DNA from: Providencia alcalifaciens DSM 30120
GTDB lineage: Bacteria; Pseudomonadota; Gammaproteobacteria; Enterobacterales; Enterobacteriaceae
DNA: 52,405 nucleotides
NCBI RefSeq assembly: GCF_000173415.1
Contig: NZ_ABXW01000078.1
Span: 1 to 52,405, forward strand
Reading direction: 5' to 3'
Shown here: piece after piece, positions 21,221 to 32,575 of the stretch
Layout: each line of letters starts with the position of its first letter
How positions within the stretch are numbered: position 1 is the stretch's first letter
Program-made: the position numbers and the translations under genes
The notes under the pieces: generated by a model
The model's database searches: none
Told to the model about the DNA's origin: nothing
Seen by the model: the letters and a program-made list of their open reading frames with translations, nothing else

Positions 21221-21276
21221 TATACCCGTTCTACTTCAAGTTGCAGGGGAAATAAGGATTTATTTCCCCTTACAAC
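21221..21276. repeat. Intergenic repeat-like element with hairpin
   Basis: TATACCCGTTCTACTTCAAG plus TTGCA resembles a short sequence common between genes in Yersinia, Photorhabdus, Providencia and relatives (from memory). It runs into a perfect 11-bp hairpin, AGGGGAAATAA / TTATTTCCCCT (21245-21270), with outer GTTG/CAAC pairing. Lies between rlpA and dacA. Confidence 0.5.
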
Positions 21277-21300
21277 GTAAATTATTCGGCTATTGGGAGA

Positions 21301-22290
21301 CTAAGGCGCGACAACCATAGATTGTTGATTACGCTCGGACTGTAAGCGAGATTGAATCTCTACGGCTTGTTGTCTGGTTGCAAAAGGTCCTAATTGAACA
21401 CGGTAGATGCCATTGTAGGGTTGCAGGCGTCCTGGAACCTTAAACTGGTTTTTTAAATTGTCTAACATGCTTTGTGCATTCGCTTTACTACTGATAGCAC
21501 CAGCTTGGACTAAAAATCCACGCTCAGGGACCGATTCTGTTGCGGTTGCTTGTGGCGCAGCTTGCGGTTCCTGTGGCTTGATGTTCATATCAGGCATAGC
21601 CGGTTGCATGGGTTCAACAGGTTGTTGGACGGGCAGTGAATTTGTTGGTGCTGGGGATTCTTGCATCACTGGCGTGCCTAATGGACCAGACCCTAACTGT
21701 GGGCGGTCGGGGAGCGCATAACTTTGCTTAACAAAGTTTGAACCTACTGTACCGGGACCCGATAAGCTGCCATCGGGTGCAACTTGGATAGCATCAATTT
21801 TAATCTTTGTCGTTGTCATCAGATTTAAGCGATCTGCAACCGCACGAGATACGGCAATGCTTTTACCCGGTGTATATGGACCTCGGTCATTAATACGCAC
21901 CACCATCATGCGACCATTCATCATATTGGTAATACGTGCATAACTTGGAATTGGCAGGGTTGGGTGAGCAGCTGTTAACTCTACTGGGTTCGCTCGTTCA
22001 CCAATGGCTGTCAGTTGACCAGAGGCTTCTTGTCCATAAATTGATGCGTAACCAACTTGAGAGTACTGCGCCGGATCACGCACGATTTGATACTGTTTAC
22101 CATTACGTTGGTAATCATTATTCGCCGTTGGGTGATAAGGTTCATAATGTGGCTCAGCACCCAAGACATCTTGTGTTGGGATATTGGTTGGTACTGTTGG
22201 CTGCTGCTTAACGTCTTCGTTAATACAACCACTGAGCAATGTGGTTGCCATGGCGAGCATAATCCATTGTAAACGCATACTAAGCCTCAT
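21301..22290 (-). CDS. rlpA: Endolytic peptidoglycan transglycosylase RlpA
   Basis: Outer-membrane lipoprotein of the septal and elongation machinery. Signal peptide with lipobox LLSGC. A double-psi beta-barrel domain lies at ~75-165 (GYASIYGQEASGQLTAIGE..., NDRGPYTPGKSIAVSRAVADRL), then a Pro/Gln-rich linker at ~180-250, and a C-terminal SPOR domain at ~253-329 (FLVQAGAISSKANAQSML, YRVQLGPFATRQQA) that binds denuded glycan. It has 329 residues (E. coli 362). The start could be 22290 or the ATG at 22278. It directly follows rodA. Confidence 0.94.
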   Translation of the reverse strand: MRLSMRLQWIMLAMATTLLSGCINEDVKQQPTVPTNIPTQDVLGAEPHYEPYHPTANNDYQRNGKQYQIVRDPAQYSQVGYASIYGQEASGQLTAIGERANPVELTAAHPTLPIPSYARITNMMNGRMMVVRINDRGPYTPGKSIAVSRAVADRLNLMTTTKIKIDAIQVAPDGSLSGPGTVGSNFVKQSYALPDRPQLGSGPLGTPVMQESPAPTNSLPVQQPVEPMQPAMPDMNIKPQEPQAAPQATATESVPERGFLVQAGAISSKANAQSMLDNLKNQFKVPGRLQPYNGIYRVQLGPFATRQQAVEIQSRLQSERNQQSMVVAP

Positions 22291-22291
22291 G

Positions 22292-23404
22292 TTATAAACT
22301 CTTAGATAGAAATTTTCTGTGGGTATGGATAGACATGATAATACCGAATCCAGCCATTAAAACAATTAAGGCGGAGCCACCATAACTGACTAAGGGAAGG
22401 GGAACACCAACGACAGGCAAGATACCGCTGACCATGCCAATATTAACAAACACATACACAAATAGGATTAGGATTAATCCACCGACCATGACTCGCCCGA
22501 AGGTGTTTTGCGCACTCGCGGCGATATAGAGCCCACGAATGATGAGCAAAATGTAGAGCGCCAGTAAGACTAATACACCAATGAGTCCGAGTTCTTCGGC
22601 TAATACAGCGAAGATAAAATCAGTGTGTCGTTCAGGTAAGAATTCTAGCTGGGATTGAGTGCCTTCCAGCCAGCCTTTTCCCATTAACCCACCGGAGCCA
22701 ATGGCAATTTTAGACTGGATAATATGGTATCCCTTACCGAGTGGGTCGCTTTCTGGGTCAAGTAACATCATGACTCGTGCACGTTGGTAATCATGCATTA
22801 AGAAGAACCAAAGCATTGGGATAAAGGCGGCGAGCGCAACGGCAGCAACGGCAATCAATCGCCAGCTCATTCCTGCTAGGAATAGAACAAATAGACCTGA
22901 TGCGGCAACGAGAATCGAAGTACCGAGATCCGGTTGTGCTGCGACGAGCAACGTTGGAACGAAGATAAAGACAAGTGCAATACAGGTGTTTTTAAATGAA
23001 GGCGGGCATGTATCTCGGTTCATAAAGCGAGCCACCATTAAGGGGACGGCAATTTTAGCAATTTCCGATGGTTGGAAACGCACAAAACCTAGGTCGAGCC
23101 AACGTTGAGCCCCTTTACTGATTTGCCCAAATACATCGACAAAAACCAATAATATGACACAGAAAATAAACAGATGTGGCGCAAGGCTTTCATACATTCG
23201 TGGGGGGATTTGCGCCATCACGATCATGACTACGAAGCCAGAAAAAATTTGCCCCAATTTTCTTTCCATCATATCTGGGTCTAGCCCGCTAGCACTCCAC
23301 ATAATAAATGCGCTATACGCGAGCAATGCTATGATAATCAATAACATTGGCACATCAATGTGCAGACGTGTTGATAGTGATAGTTTTCGTTTATCGTCTG
23401 TCAT
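22292..23404 (-). CDS. rodA: Peptidoglycan glycosyltransferase RodA
   Basis: SEDS-family polymerase that makes glycan strands during elongation, together with PBP2. It has 370 residues, the E. coli length, and ten hydrophobic segments. Family signatures are [41 protein letters not shown], and [13 protein letters not shown] with [16 protein letters not shown] near the C-terminus. It starts 2 bases after mrdA and ends beside rlpA, so the genes are one operon. Confidence 0.96.
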   Translation of the reverse strand: MTDDKRKLSLSTRLHIDVPMLLIIIALLAYSAFIMWSASGLDPDMMERKLGQIFSGFVVMIVMAQIPPRMYESLAPHLFIFCVILLVFVDVFGQISKGAQRWLDLGFVRFQPSEIAKIAVPLMVARFMNRDTCPPSFKNTCIALVFIFVPTLLVAAQPDLGTSILVAASGLFVLFLAGMSWRLIAVAAVALAAFIPMLWFFLMHDYQRARVMMLLDPESDPLGKGYHIIQSKIAIGSGGLMGKGWLEGTQSQLEFLPERHTDFIFAVLAEELGLIGVLVLLALYILLIIRGLYIAASAQNTFGRVMVGGLILILFVYVFVNIGMVSGILPVVGVPLPLVSYGGSALIVLMAGFGIIMSIHTHRKFLSKSL

Positions 23405-23406
23405 GA

Positions 23407-25296
23407 TTAACGATCTTCCTCTGCACTGGCACCCGAGGTTTCAACTTGGGTCTTGTTATCACCTAACAGGACATGGTCAAAGATTTGGCGAACAATATCA
23501 CCGACCGCAGGACCTGCACCACCGTTCTCTAAAATAATCGCAACGGCAATTGTGGGGTTATCGTAAGGGGCATACGCAATCATGAGTTTATGGTCGCGCA
23601 GGTGTTCCGCTAATTTGCTTGCGTTATAGGTTTCGTAGCTAAATACTTGGGCTGTTCCTGATTTCGCTGCCACTTTATATGGTGTGCCAACAAAGCTGCG
23701 TTTACCCGTACCATTCGGCGCATTGGCGACACCATACATACCCGTCTTAGCTAGCTCCCAATAACCTGAGTGGATATCACCAATCTGGCGGGTTTCTTTA
23801 TCTTCATAAGGCACCATGGCATTGCCGAGTTTAGTTCCATACAGCAAATGTGGCGTTTTCACTTTACCATCATTGATTAATGTCATCAGCGCCTTAGACA
23901 TTTGAATTGGCGTTGATGTCCAATAGCCTTGACCGATCCCAACAGGGATAGTATCCCCTTGATACCAAGGTTTTTTATAGCGTTTTTGCTTCCACTCACG
24001 AGTTGGCATAATACCTTGACGCTCTTCGGAAAGGTCGATACCAGTGTATTCGCCATAACCAAAACGAGTCATCCAATCAGACAGGCGATCAATCCCCATG
24101 TCATAAGCCACTTGATAGAAGAAGGTATCGGCAGATTCAATGATGGATTTGACCACATTCAGTTTGCCGTGTCCCCAACGTTTCCAGTCACGATAACGTT
24201 TTTCAGAGCCGGGGAGCTGCCACCAACCTGGATCATAGATAGTGGTATTCGGTGTAATCACTTTTTCACTCAAGGCTGCCACTGAAATGAATGGTTTCAC
24301 CGTGGATGCGGGTGGATATAAGCCCTGAGTTGCTCGGTTGATCAGCGGTCTATTAGGGTTATTTAGTAGCTCTTGATAATCTTTGCTGGAAATTCCGTTC
24401 ACAAACAAGTTTGAATCGTAACTAGGTGTTGATACCAAAGCGAGGATTTCGCCATTACGAGGGTCGGTAACCACGACCGCAGCACGGCTGGTGGTCAGAA
24501 TTTTTTCGATGTAGGTCTGTAATTCAAGGTCGATAGTTAAATAGACATCGCGACCTGCTTGAGGTGGTTGTTCGTGAAGTTGACGAATAACTCTACCTCG
24601 GCTATTCACCTCAACTTCTTCGTAGCCTGTTTTGCCGTGCAACACATCTTCGTAATAACGCTCAATACCTAATTTTCCGATATCATGACTGGCGGCATAG
24701 TTTGGTAGCAAGCCATCTTTATCGAGGCGCTCAACGTCTTTATCGTTAATTTTTGCAACATAGCCAATGACATGGGTTAATGCTGAACCGTATGGATATG
24801 AACGGCGTTGATAGCTTTTGACTTCTAATCCCGGAAAGCGGTACTGATTGACCGCAAAACGCGCTACCTGAACTTCGTTCAGCTGAGTTTTCAGTGCAAT
24901 TGAGGTAAAGCGGCGGGAGCGTTTACGCTCTTTTTCGAAGTTTGTGATGTCTTCGTCTGTGAGGTCGACCACATCGCGTAATTTGTCAAGGGTTTCCTGC
25001 AAGTTTTCCACTTTCTCAGGCACGATTTCTAACTGATAAAAAGTGCTGTTAAGGGCTAACTGAGTACCTTTACGATCATAAATAATGCCGCGGCTAGGGG
25101 CAATTGGCACCAATTTAATGCGGTTATCATTGGAGCGAGTTTGGTAATCTTCATGACGGACAATTTGTAAATGATACAAATTGGTCACGAGGATTGAGGT
25201 AAGTATGACAATGACGCCGAAAGCAATTAATGCTCGGCGAATAAACAAAACTGATTCTGCGGTATGGTCGCGAAAAGGGGTGCGTTGTTGTTTCAT
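23407..25296 (-). CDS. mrdA: Peptidoglycan D,D-transpeptidase PBP2
   Basis: Crosslinks peptidoglycan for rod shape; target of mecillinam. It has 629 residues (E. coli 633), one N-terminal membrane anchor (~20-42), a pedestal domain, and the transpeptidase with active-site STVK (S331-K334), SADTF and KSGTAQ motifs. It is followed immediately by rodA, its glycosyltransferase partner. Confidence 0.97.
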   Translation of the reverse strand: MKQQRTPFRDHTAESVLFIRRALIAFGVIVILTSILVTNLYHLQIVRHEDYQTRSNDNRIKLVPIAPSRGIIYDRKGTQLALNSTFYQLEIVPEKVENLQETLDKLRDVVDLTDEDITNFEKERKRSRRFTSIALKTQLNEVQVARFAVNQYRFPGLEVKSYQRRSYPYGSALTHVIGYVAKINDKDVERLDKDGLLPNYAASHDIGKLGIERYYEDVLHGKTGYEEVEVNSRGRVIRQLHEQPPQAGRDVYLTIDLELQTYIEKILTTSRAAVVVTDPRNGEILALVSTPSYDSNLFVNGISSKDYQELLNNPNRPLINRATQGLYPPASTVKPFISVAALSEKVITPNTTIYDPGWWQLPGSEKRYRDWKRWGHGKLNVVKSIIESADTFFYQVAYDMGIDRLSDWMTRFGYGEYTGIDLSEERQGIMPTREWKQKRYKKPWYQGDTIPVGIGQGYWTSTPIQMSKALMTLINDGKVKTPHLLYGTKLGNAMVPYEDKETRQIGDIHSGYWELAKTGMYGVANAPNGTGKRSFVGTPYKVAAKSGTAQVFSYETYNASKLAEHLRDHKLMIAYAPYDNPTIAVAIILENGGAGPAVGDIVRQIFDHVLLGDNKTQVETSGASAEEDR

Positions 25297-25328
25297 CCCA
25301 TTGCCATTGTGTACAAATTAATTCCTAA

Positions 25329-25799
25329 CTATTCCCGATGATACGGATGATTAGTCGTAATACTCCATGCCCGATAAAGACTTTCGGCAACAAGGACGCG
25401 AACGAGCGGATGGGGTAGTGTTAACGGTGATAGCGACCAGCTTTGCTCTGCAGCATCTTTACACGCAGGTGCAAGTCCTTCCGGTCCACCGATTAATAAA
25501 CTGACATTACGACCATCTTGTTTCCATTTATCCAGCTGAACGGCAAGTTTAGGTGTGTCCCAACGATCCCCTGGAATATCCAATGTCACGATGCGATTGC
25601 CTTTACCAACAGCAGCAAGCATCAATTCGCCTTCTTTTTCGAGAATACGCTTGATGTCTGCATTTTTTCCTCGTTTTCCTGCGGGAATTTCGGTTAACTC
25701 GAAAGGCATATCTTTAGGAAAACGGTGAAGATAATCCATAAAGCCGGTCTGTACCCAGTCCGGCATTTTTGTACCGACGGCGATGAGCTGTAATTTCAA
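25329..25799 (-). CDS. rlmH: 23S rRNA pseudouridine-1915 N3-methyltransferase
   Basis: SPOUT methyltransferase acting on the assembled 70S ribosome at m3-psi1915. It has 156 residues (E. coli 155). The SAM-binding knot region is visible: [47 protein letters not shown]. It starts 2 bases after rsfS, as in E. coli. Confidence 0.97.
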   Translation of the reverse strand: MKLQLIAVGTKMPDWVQTGFMDYLHRFPKDMPFELTEIPAGKRGKNADIKRILEKEGELMLAAVGKGNRIVTLDIPGDRWDTPKLAVQLDKWKQDGRNVSLLIGGPEGLAPACKDAAEQSWSLSPLTLPHPLVRVLVAESLYRAWSITTNHPYHRE

Positions 25800-25801
25800 A
25801 C

Positions 25802-26119
25802 TCAGCTCCAGAGTTTTTCTAGTTCGTACATGCGGCGACTTTCATCTTGCATGATATGCACAATGGCATCACCAAGGTCGACAACAATCCAGTCTGAAAT
25901 ACCTTGGCCTTCTACACCTAAAGGCATCAAACCCTGTTTACGGCATGCATCGATTAAACGATCAGCAACGGACATGAGATGACGGCTTGAAGTCCCTGTG
26001 CAGATAATCATTTGGTCGGTAACACTTGATTTCCCATGGACATCGATCGATGTAATATCTTCTGCTTTCGCATCTTCAAGTTGATCGATAATAAATTTTT
26101 GGAGTTCAGTTCCTTGCAA
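25802..26119 (-). CDS. rsfS: Ribosomal silencing factor RsfS
   Basis: Binds ribosomal protein L14 and blocks subunit joining in starvation. Conserved core: [30 protein letters not shown] and [33 protein letters not shown] choose a TTG start at 26119 (105 residues, E. coli 105) because AAAGGTGA lies 5 bases upstream; the GTG at 26128 lies within that same Shine-Dalgarno sequence and would add three residues. First gene of the rsfS-rlmH-mrdA-rodA-rlpA run. Confidence 0.94.
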   Translation of the reverse strand: MQGTELQKFIIDQLEDAKAEDITSIDVHGKSSVTDQMIICTGTSSRHLMSVADRLIDACRKQGLMPLGVEGQGISDWIVVDLGDAIVHIMQDESRRMYELEKLWS

Positions 26120-26463
26120 AAGGTTCACCTTTATTCAAATTGAGAGAATCTCTTGTTAAACACGATTTATCGCTGTACTTTCAGGGGAGATATCCCCCAA
26201 TAAAGCGCCGCTATTTTACCCCAGATTTTCGGAAAAATCGGCTAAATTATTTTTTATTGATGTAAGAGGGCAATTTATAGGGATATCTTATCCATTCGGC
26301 AAGATAATTATCGTAACTTTACAAACAAAATATCGCTACCTCTCGCGTACCCATATTCTAGAATATGCATGGGGTTGTGCAATTAATTAAATTGAAAATA
26401 AGCGAATAAAAGAGAATCAATTATTTATTGATATTTCCATTCGAATAGTCGAAATAAAACTGC
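26120..26463. other. Gene-free gap between nadD and rsfS
   Basis: No coding frame seen. E. coli has cobC here. The stretch should contain the rsfS promoter. It holds a perfect 16-bp palindrome CATATTCTAGAATATG (26352-26367) and a GGGGA-GATA-TCCCC hairpin (26184-26197). Confidence 0.55.
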
Positions 26464-27120
26464 TTATTTTTGATACAAATTCTGCTGCTGAATATAGTGG
26501 TAAACAGCGCGCGGCAATAAATCATCACAAGCCTGTCCTAAACCCAGTTGTTCCCGGATTTCAGTGGCAGAAATATTCACCAGTGGAGTGTCACCAATGA
26601 AAATTGAACCACTCGGTGTCTCGCTCAATATTTGCGGTTCTGTGACTTGATGCTGTTGCAGCCATTGCTGCATATCGGGGGCATCGAAATGCGTTGCATA
26701 ACCGGGTCTTGCACAAACGAGTAAATGGCATTTATCTAATAGCTGAGTCCAACCATGCCACGTGTTGATGGATAGAAGAGAATCTTGCCCAATAATGAAC
26801 GCAAGAGGTTGCTGCTCTCCTAACTCTTGGCGTAATTCACTCAGTGTTTCAAGCGTAAAAGAAGGCGTATCACGTCGTAGTTCACGGGTATCAACAGAGA
26901 ACAATGGGTTATCTTGAATTGCGAGTTTTACCATTTCTAAACGCTGGGCAGGGCTTGCTTCAGGTTGAGGTCGATGCGGAGGAACGTGATTGGGAAGCAA
27001 AATTACTTTTTGCAATCCGACTTGTTTTGCGAGTGCTTCAACAGGGCGCAGGTGTCCATAATGAATGGGGTCAAATGTTCCGCCAAAGAGTGCTTGTAGA
27101 CCTTGTGGTTTCGCGTTCAT
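26464..27120 (-). CDS. nadD: Nicotinate-nucleotide adenylyltransferase
   Basis: Transfers AMP from ATP to nicotinate mononucleotide, making deamido-NAD. It has 218 residues. The nucleotidyltransferase motif [11 protein letters not shown] lies at ~13-24, [10 protein letters not shown] contacts nucleotide, and the C-terminal [11 protein letters not shown] is the conserved ISxTxxR. AGGTAA lies at good spacing before the ATG. It follows holA after 46 bases. Confidence 0.96.
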   Translation of the reverse strand: MNAKPQGLQALFGGTFDPIHYGHLRPVEALAKQVGLQKVILLPNHVPPHRPQPEASPAQRLEMVKLAIQDNPLFSVDTRELRRDTPSFTLETLSELRQELGEQQPLAFIIGQDSLLSINTWHGWTQLLDKCHLLVCARPGYATHFDAPDMQQWLQQHQVTEPQILSETPSGSIFIGDTPLVNISATEIREQLGLGQACDDLLPRAVYHYIQQQNLYQK

Positions 27121-27166
27121 TGTTCGTTACCTATTGATATCAGGTGACTTATCTATACATCGTGCA

Positions 27167-28201
27167 TTATGGATGCTGAATAAAATGTTCCGCATCCGTT
27201 TTACCACACAACACCATGGAGAGAGACTGTAAGTCTGGCCATGAAGAGTGAGAGAAATCTTGTTTAGTATGAATTTCCGCTTGAGTGAGTAACATCAAGG
27301 CAGATTGTAATTGATGTAGGCTCAAACGTTGGAGTGCTTCACCTAACAAACCTCGGCGGTTTTGCCAGACTTTATGCTGGTCGAATAAGGTTTTCAATGG
27401 CGTGCTCGTAGACTGACGTTTTAACGTAATCAATAACATGAGTTCGCGTTGAATAGCGCGCAGCAAAATCACGGGTTCAACATCTTCTTGCTTGAGCTGC
27501 TCAAGGATATGCCATGAACGGCGAGGTTTTCCCGCTAAAATCGCATCAACCCAATGATAGGGCGTAAAATGCGCAGAATCATTAACTGCGCTTTCGACGC
27601 GAGGGTAGGTCAGTTTACCGTCAGGGTAGAGCAGTGATAAGCGTTCTAACGCTTGAGCAAGCCCCAGTAAGTTCCCTTCATAACAGTAACACAGTAGCTG
27701 ATTTGCCTCTGTTTCTAATGCGAGTCTCATCTGACTAGCACGCTTAGATACCCACTGAGGTAAGCGTTGGTACTCAGGTGTTAAGCAACTGACATAGACA
27801 CTATCTTGGCTAATCGCTTTGAACCAAGCACTGTTTTCTTGTGCTTTAGTCAGTTTATGTCCTCGCAGGACTAACAGTAGATCTGGGTGAAGCAAACTTG
27901 CCAGCTGAGCGAGTTTATCCGCCATTGCGGCATTGGGACCATTTTCAGGTAAAAATAAGGTGAGCATTTGCCGGCTAGCGAAAAGGCTTAGCGCCTGACA
28001 GAGACTAAAAATCTCGTCCCAATCGGTATTTTGCTCTAACGCGAAAGTAAAATGCTCTTCAAATCCTTGCTGGCGAGCAGCTAGGCGAATAGCATCTTGG
28101 CTTTCTTGAATAAGGAGGGGCTCGGAGCCCCAAATGAGATAGCGGCCTCTTAGAGACTCTTGTAACGAAGAGGCCAGCTGTTCAGGATAAATGCGTATCA
28201 T
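27167..28201 (-). CDS. holA: DNA polymerase III delta subunit
   Basis: Clamp-loader subunit that opens the beta sliding clamp. It has 344 residues (E. coli 343). N-terminal IRIYPEQLASSLQESLRGRYLIWGSEPLLIQESQDAIR is typical; the clamp-contact region and the C-terminal collar domain (AILAGKPRRSWHILEQLKQEDVEPVILLRAIQREL) are recognisable. Its first base overlaps the last base of lptE. Confidence 0.95.
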   Translation of the reverse strand: MIRIYPEQLASSLQESLRGRYLIWGSEPLLIQESQDAIRLAARQQGFEEHFTFALEQNTDWDEIFSLCQALSLFASRQMLTLFLPENGPNAAMADKLAQLASLLHPDLLLVLRGHKLTKAQENSAWFKAISQDSVYVSCLTPEYQRLPQWVSKRASQMRLALETEANQLLCYCYEGNLLGLAQALERLSLLYPDGKLTYPRVESAVNDSAHFTPYHWVDAILAGKPRRSWHILEQLKQEDVEPVILLRAIQRELMLLITLKRQSTSTPLKTLFDQHKVWQNRRGLLGEALQRLSLHQLQSALMLLTQAEIHTKQDFSHSSWPDLQSLSMVLCGKTDAEHFIQHP

Positions 28202-28740
28202 TATTCGGCAACAGGTTTCTCAGCCGCTTTTGCTTTCGCTTTTTCTAACTCAGCGCTGTGAACCAGAAGCAATTTGCGCACAATGTTACGTGCTGCTTGT
28301 TGTTGCATCTCTTGCTTTACAATCTCGTTCTCAGCATCTTTAGCGAGCGCTTCTAACGGGTTATCAAAGAAAGTCCGCACAACTTTAGTTTCCAGCGGAT
28401 AAATAGCGCCATCAGGCATTAATACTTGTGCCTTCATGACCAATGTCAGTTGTTTTTCCGCCGCTTTACCATCTTGGTAAATCGAAACGGTATCCGTGCT
28501 TTCTGTTGAGCCTACCAGTTTTAAAATAGGCACATCAGCACGACCGGAATCTAACAAGGTTACGTTATTGAGTCGAAGCTGTTCTCTGACCACACGCGTT
28601 TGGTAACTGTATGGGTCGCCAGAACTTAATTGTAACGTTTTCAATTCTTCAGGAAGTTGAGTTGTCCCTTGAAGACGAAAACCGCAACCTGCGGTGACAA
28701 GCACCGACAGGCTGAGAAATAGAGTTATCAGATAGCGCAC
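28201..28740 (-). CDS. lptE: LPS-assembly lipoprotein LptE
   Basis: Outer-membrane lipoprotein that plugs the LptD barrel and helps insert lipopolysaccharide. Signal peptide with lipobox (LVTAGC), then [26 protein letters not shown]. It has 179 residues. A Lys/Ala-rich C-terminal tail ([16 protein letters not shown]) follows the fold. It starts 12 bases after leuS and touches holA: one transcript. Confidence 0.94.
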   Translation of the reverse strand: MRYLITLFLSLSVLVTAGCGFRLQGTTQLPEELKTLQLSSGDPYSYQTRVVREQLRLNNVTLLDSGRADVPILKLVGSTESTDTVSIYQDGKAAEKQLTLVMKAQVLMPDGAIYPLETKVVRTFFDNPLEALAKDAENEIVKQEMQQQAARNIVRKLLLVHSAELEKAKAKAAEKPVAE

Positions 28741-28752
28741 TTGGGCTCCTTA

Positions 28753-31335
28753 TCAGCCAACAACTAAGTTCAGTAATTTACCTGGTACATAAATGACTTT
28801 ACGGATGCTCACGCCTTCAAGGTATTTAGTGACGCTTGCTTCTTGTGATGCCATTTCCTGAACGAATTCTTGGTTAGCATCCGCAGGAACCGTAATACGA
28901 CCACGCACTTTACCGTTAACTTGAACAACGACCAGTTTTGTATCGTCAATCATGGCTTTTTCATCTGCTACAGGCCAGTTTGCAAAGTCGATATCTTCGT
29001 TGTGACCTAATGCTTTCCACATTTCGAAACAAGCGTGTGGAATGATTGGTGATAACATCAGGGTAATCGCATCTAAAGACTCTTGAACTAAAGCGCGATC
29101 TTGCTCTGTATCTTGTGGAGCACGAACTAATTTGTTCATAAACTCCATAATAGCCGCGATAGCCGTGTTGAAAGCATAACGGCGACCCACATCGTCAGTC
29201 ACTTTCGCGATAGTCTTGTGGAGATCACGACGTAAATCTTTTTGTTCTGCCGTTAATGCACTGATGTCTAATGGCTGAGTTGCACCTTTTTGTGCGTGTT
29301 CATGAACTAAACGCCATACACGACGAACGAAACGGTTAGCTCCTTCAACGCTAGATTCTTGCCATTCAAGGGTTAATTCTGGTGGCGCTGCAAACATCAT
29401 GAACAGACGGACGGTATCAGCACCGTATTTTTCGACCATTAATTGCGGGTCGATACCGTTGTTCTTAGATTTAGACATCTTGCTCATACCAGTATAAACC
29501 AGTTCATGGCCTTCGCTGTCTACCGCTTTAGTAATACGGTTTTTGTCATCACGTTCAACAATTGCATCCGCAGGAGAAACCCACACGCGCTGACCATCGC
29601 TACCGGTGTAGTAGAAGGCATCTGCCAGCACCATACCTTGGCACAGTAAACGTTTTGCTGGCTCATCAGAGTTCACCAGACCTGCATCACGCATTAATTT
29701 GTGGAAGAAGCGGAAATACATTAAGTGCATGATGGCGTGTTCAATACCGCCGATGTATTGATCCACTGGCAGCCAGTAGTTTGCTGCTTCTGGGTTCAAC
29801 ATGCCATCATCGTATTGTGGGCAAGTATAACGAGCGTAGTACCAAGATGATTCCATAAAGGTATCGAACGTATCGGTTTCACGCAGCGCTGGTTGACCAT
29901 TAATCGTCGTTTTTGCCCACTCAGGATCCGCTTTAATTGGGCTAGTGATGCCGTTCATGGTGACATCTTCCGGTAAAATAACCGGTAATTGGTCTTCAGG
30001 AACTGGAACAACGGTACCGTCTTCTAAGGTCGCCATTGGAATTGGCGCCCCCCAATAACGTTGACGGGAAACACCCCAGTCACGTAAACGATAATTGACT
30101 TTGCGTTGACCCGCACCAAGCGAAACTAGTTTATCTGCGATAGCATTGAAGCCAGCTTCGTTGCTTAAACCAGTAAACTCACCTGAGTTGATCAGGGCAT
30201 TTTTCTCAGTCATCGCTTCTTGAGATAAGTCAGGCGTGTTGCCTTCAGCATCTGCAATCACTGCTTTTATTGGCAGATTGTATTTATGAGCAAATTCCCA
30301 GTCTCGTTGGTCGTGAGCTGGAACCGCCATCACTGCGCCTGTACCGTATTCCATCAGAACAAAGTTCGCGACCCAAATTGGTAATTTTTCTTGGGTTAAT
30401 GGATGAACGACATACAGACCTGTTGCCAGACCTTTTTTCTCCATGGTTGCCATATCCGCTTCCGCAGTTTTGGTATTACGGCACTCATCGATAAAGTCGG
30501 CTAATTCGCTATTCGCTTTGGCAGCTTCTTGCGCTAATGGGTGACCTGCTGCAACCGCTACATAGGTCGCTCCCATAAAGGTATCTGGGCGGGTGGTGTA
30601 GACAGTTAATTTCTCTGCACGGTCGGCAACATCAAAAGTGATTTCCACACCTTCTGAGCGACCAATCCAGTTGCGCTGCATGGTTTTAACTTGTTCTGGC
30701 CAATCTTCCAGTTTGTCCAAGTCATTGAGCAGCTCTTCAGCGTAGTCGGTGATTTTGATAAACCACTGAGGGATCTCTTTACGCTCAACTTGGCTATCGC
30801 AGCGCCAGCAGCAGCCGTCGATAACTTGTTCGTTTGCGAGAACGGTTAAGTCGTGTGGACACCAGTTCACTGCAGAGGTTTTCTTATACACTAAGCCTTT
30901 TTCATACAGCTTAGTGAAGAACCACTGTTCCCAACGGTAGTATTCTGGCGTACAGGTGGTCACTTCGCGGTTCCAATCGTAACCGAAGCCCAGCATTTTC
31001 AGCTGACCTTTCATGTAATCGATATTGGCATAAGTCCATGGTGCAGGCGCGGTGTTATTTTTAACAGCAGCACCTTCAGCTGGCAGACCAAACGCATCCC
31101 AACCAATTGGTTGCAGAACGTTTTTACCCAGCATACGCTGGTAGCGGGAGATCACGTCACCAATGGTGTAGTTACGAACGTGGCCCATGTGTAGTCGACC
31201 AGAAGGGTAAGGTAGCATGGACAGGCAGTAGTATTTCTCTTTGCTGTTGTCTTCTGTCACTTTGAACGTTTGGTGTTCATCCCAGTGACGCTGTACTTTA
31301 GGCTCTATATCTTCTGGACGATATTGTTCTTGCAT
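28753..31335 (-). CDS. leuS: Leucyl-tRNA synthetase
   Basis: Class I synthetase charging tRNA-Leu. It has 860 residues, as in E. coli. HMGH (in [14 protein letters not shown]) and KMSKS ([14 protein letters not shown]) catalytic motifs, the zinc-binding Cys cluster ([22 protein letters not shown]), and the CP1 editing domain with [22 protein letters not shown] are all visible. First gene of leuS-lptE-holA-nadD. Its leader is unusually structured. Confidence 0.98.
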   Translation of the reverse strand: MQEQYRPEDIEPKVQRHWDEHQTFKVTEDNSKEKYYCLSMLPYPSGRLHMGHVRNYTIGDVISRYQRMLGKNVLQPIGWDAFGLPAEGAAVKNNTAPAPWTYANIDYMKGQLKMLGFGYDWNREVTTCTPEYYRWEQWFFTKLYEKGLVYKKTSAVNWCPHDLTVLANEQVIDGCCWRCDSQVERKEIPQWFIKITDYAEELLNDLDKLEDWPEQVKTMQRNWIGRSEGVEITFDVADRAEKLTVYTTRPDTFMGATYVAVAAGHPLAQEAAKANSELADFIDECRNTKTAEADMATMEKKGLATGLYVVHPLTQEKLPIWVANFVLMEYGTGAVMAVPAHDQRDWEFAHKYNLPIKAVIADAEGNTPDLSQEAMTEKNALINSGEFTGLSNEAGFNAIADKLVSLGAGQRKVNYRLRDWGVSRQRYWGAPIPMATLEDGTVVPVPEDQLPVILPEDVTMNGITSPIKADPEWAKTTINGQPALRETDTFDTFMESSWYYARYTCPQYDDGMLNPEAANYWLPVDQYIGGIEHAIMHLMYFRFFHKLMRDAGLVNSDEPAKRLLCQGMVLADAFYYTGSDGQRVWVSPADAIVERDDKNRITKAVDSEGHELVYTGMSKMSKSKNNGIDPQLMVEKYGADTVRLFMMFAAPPELTLEWQESSVEGANRFVRRVWRLVHEHAQKGATQPLDISALTAEQKDLRRDLHKTIAKVTDDVGRRYAFNTAIAAIMEFMNKLVRAPQDTEQDRALVQESLDAITLMLSPIIPHACFEMWKALGHNEDIDFANWPVADEKAMIDDTKLVVVQVNGKVRGRITVPADANQEFVQEMASQEASVTKYLEGVSIRKVIYVPGKLLNLVVG

Positions 31336-31363
31336 GGCACCGATAATCCTATGGTGAATAATC

Positions 31364-31430
31364 GCTACAGTTTAGTCTGTAGCAGGTGAATGTCTTGTCT
31401 ATAAAATGGATCCGCATAGCATAGCGGATC
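31364..31430 (-). promoter_or_regulatory. Two hairpins in the leuS leader
   Basis: GCTACAG-TTTAGT-CTGTAGC (31364-31383) and GATCCGC-N8-GCGGATC (31409-31430), both 7-bp perfect stems. Neither has a T-run. They could act on translation or mRNA stability; no T-box motif is visible. Confidence 0.45.
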
Positions 31431-31798
31431 ACACATGAAAACAACAATGCCGAAAGCCATTGTGTCTGTAAAAAACGATGAATCGTCGATTAGATGAATT
31501 TACAGGGACTTGGTCTTGCTGTTTCAGCTGTTTGTTATATTTTGTGCTACATAGTGGTTGGCGATACGTTGATATTGCCATACGTTGATGAAACTAAGAT
31601 CGCGCACAAAATAATAAGCGTATCGCCTATCATAATTCAATTTTCTACCTAAAACTTGAACTATTTCAGGGTGAATTTGCTTTGTTCGCAATTTTATTTG
31701 AACTTAGAACACGTTAGAGAATTTTTTTAAGAGATTTCAAGCGCGGAAAAGTGCCAATTAAGAAAACGAGGTGAATTTTGTGTCGGTAAGAAAAGCTG

Positions 31799-31838
31799 AG
31801 AGAAAAGTTGCAAAAAGCCCTGTCGGACTTTCTGCAAC
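31799..31838 (-). terminator. Terminator of the glt operon
   Basis: A 14-bp stem (31807-31838) with two G-U pairs and loop GACA in minus-strand RNA, followed by TTTTCTCTC. It begins 12 bases after the gltL stop. Confidence 0.9.
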
Positions 31839-31849
31839 TCAAAGGGCGA

Positions 31850-32575
31850 TTAATGTAAGATTTTTGCTAAGAAATCTTTCGCACGATCAGATTTAGGATT
31901 CGCGAAGAAATCTTCTTTTTTACTGTCTTCGATGATTTTCCCTTCATCCATAAAAATAACGCGATTGGCAACTTTCTTTGCAAAGCCCATTTCATGGGTG
32001 ACGACCATCATGGTCATGCCTTCGTTAGCCAGCTCAACCATAACATCCAGCACTTCGTTAATCATTTCTGGGTCAAGGGCGGAGGTTGGTTCATCAAACA
32101 GCATAGCAATGGGGTCCATACACAATGCACGGGCGATGGCGACACGTTGCTGCTGACCACCGGATAATTGCGCTGGAAATTTGTTGGCATGGCTTGCTAA
32201 ACCAACACGCTCCAGTAGTTTTAATCCTTTAGCTTCTGCCGCTTTTTTGTCACGGTTTAGCACTTTAACTTGCGCTAAGGTTAGGTTTTCAATAATGGAA
32301 AGGTGTGGGAATAGCTCAAAGTGCTGGAATACCATCCCCACTTTTGAGCGCAGCTTCGCAAGGTCAGTTTTTTTATTATTAACTTGGATATCGTTAACGA
32401 AAATTTCACCCTGTTGAATTGGCTCCAACCCATTTACTGTTTTTATTAATGTGGATTTACCAGAACCAGACGGCCCGCATACAACGACAACTTCGCCTTT
32501 TTTGACCTCAGTTGTGCAATCTGTGAGCACCTGAAATTGGCCATACCATTTAGATACATTTTTCAGGGTAATCAT
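31850..32575 (-). CDS. gltL: Glutamate/aspartate ABC transporter ATPase
   Basis: Energises GltIJK uptake of L-glutamate and L-aspartate. It has 241 residues, the same as E. coli. Walker [11 protein letters not shown]-loop [12 protein letters not shown], signature [15 protein letters not shown], Walker [14 protein letters not shown], and switch His in VVTHEMGFA are all intact. It overlaps gltK by ATGA, so translation is coupled. Confidence 0.96.
   Translation of the reverse strand: MITLKNVSKWYGQFQVLTDCTTEVKKGEVVVVCGPSGSGKSTLIKTVNGLEPIQQGEIFVNDIQVNNKKTDLAKLRSKVGMVFQHFELFPHLSIIENLTLAQVKVLNRDKKAAEAKGLKLLERVGLASHANKFPAQLSGGQQQRVAIARALCMDPIAMLFDEPTSALDPEMINEVLDVMVELANEGMTMMVVTHEMGFAKKVANRVIFMDEGKIIEDSKKEDFFANPKSDRAKDFLAKILH

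Larger units (their letters stand above)
31336..31849. other. 514-base gene-free stretch: leuS leader and upstream
   Basis: Holds the leuS leader, with hairpins at 31364-31383 and 31409-31430. Further up is a 9-bp inverted repeat (GGCGATACG at 31560-31568, CGTATCGCC at 31619-31627) that encloses two direct copies of ATACGTTGAT. The gltL terminator closes the far end. Apart from a 31-codon frame with no ribosome binding site (31365-31460, minus), I see no gene. Confidence 0.55.

Noticed and set aside
31365-31460. Calling the 31-codon frame ahead of leuS a gene
   Set aside because: No Shine-Dalgarno and no terminator for attenuation; kept only as a finding.
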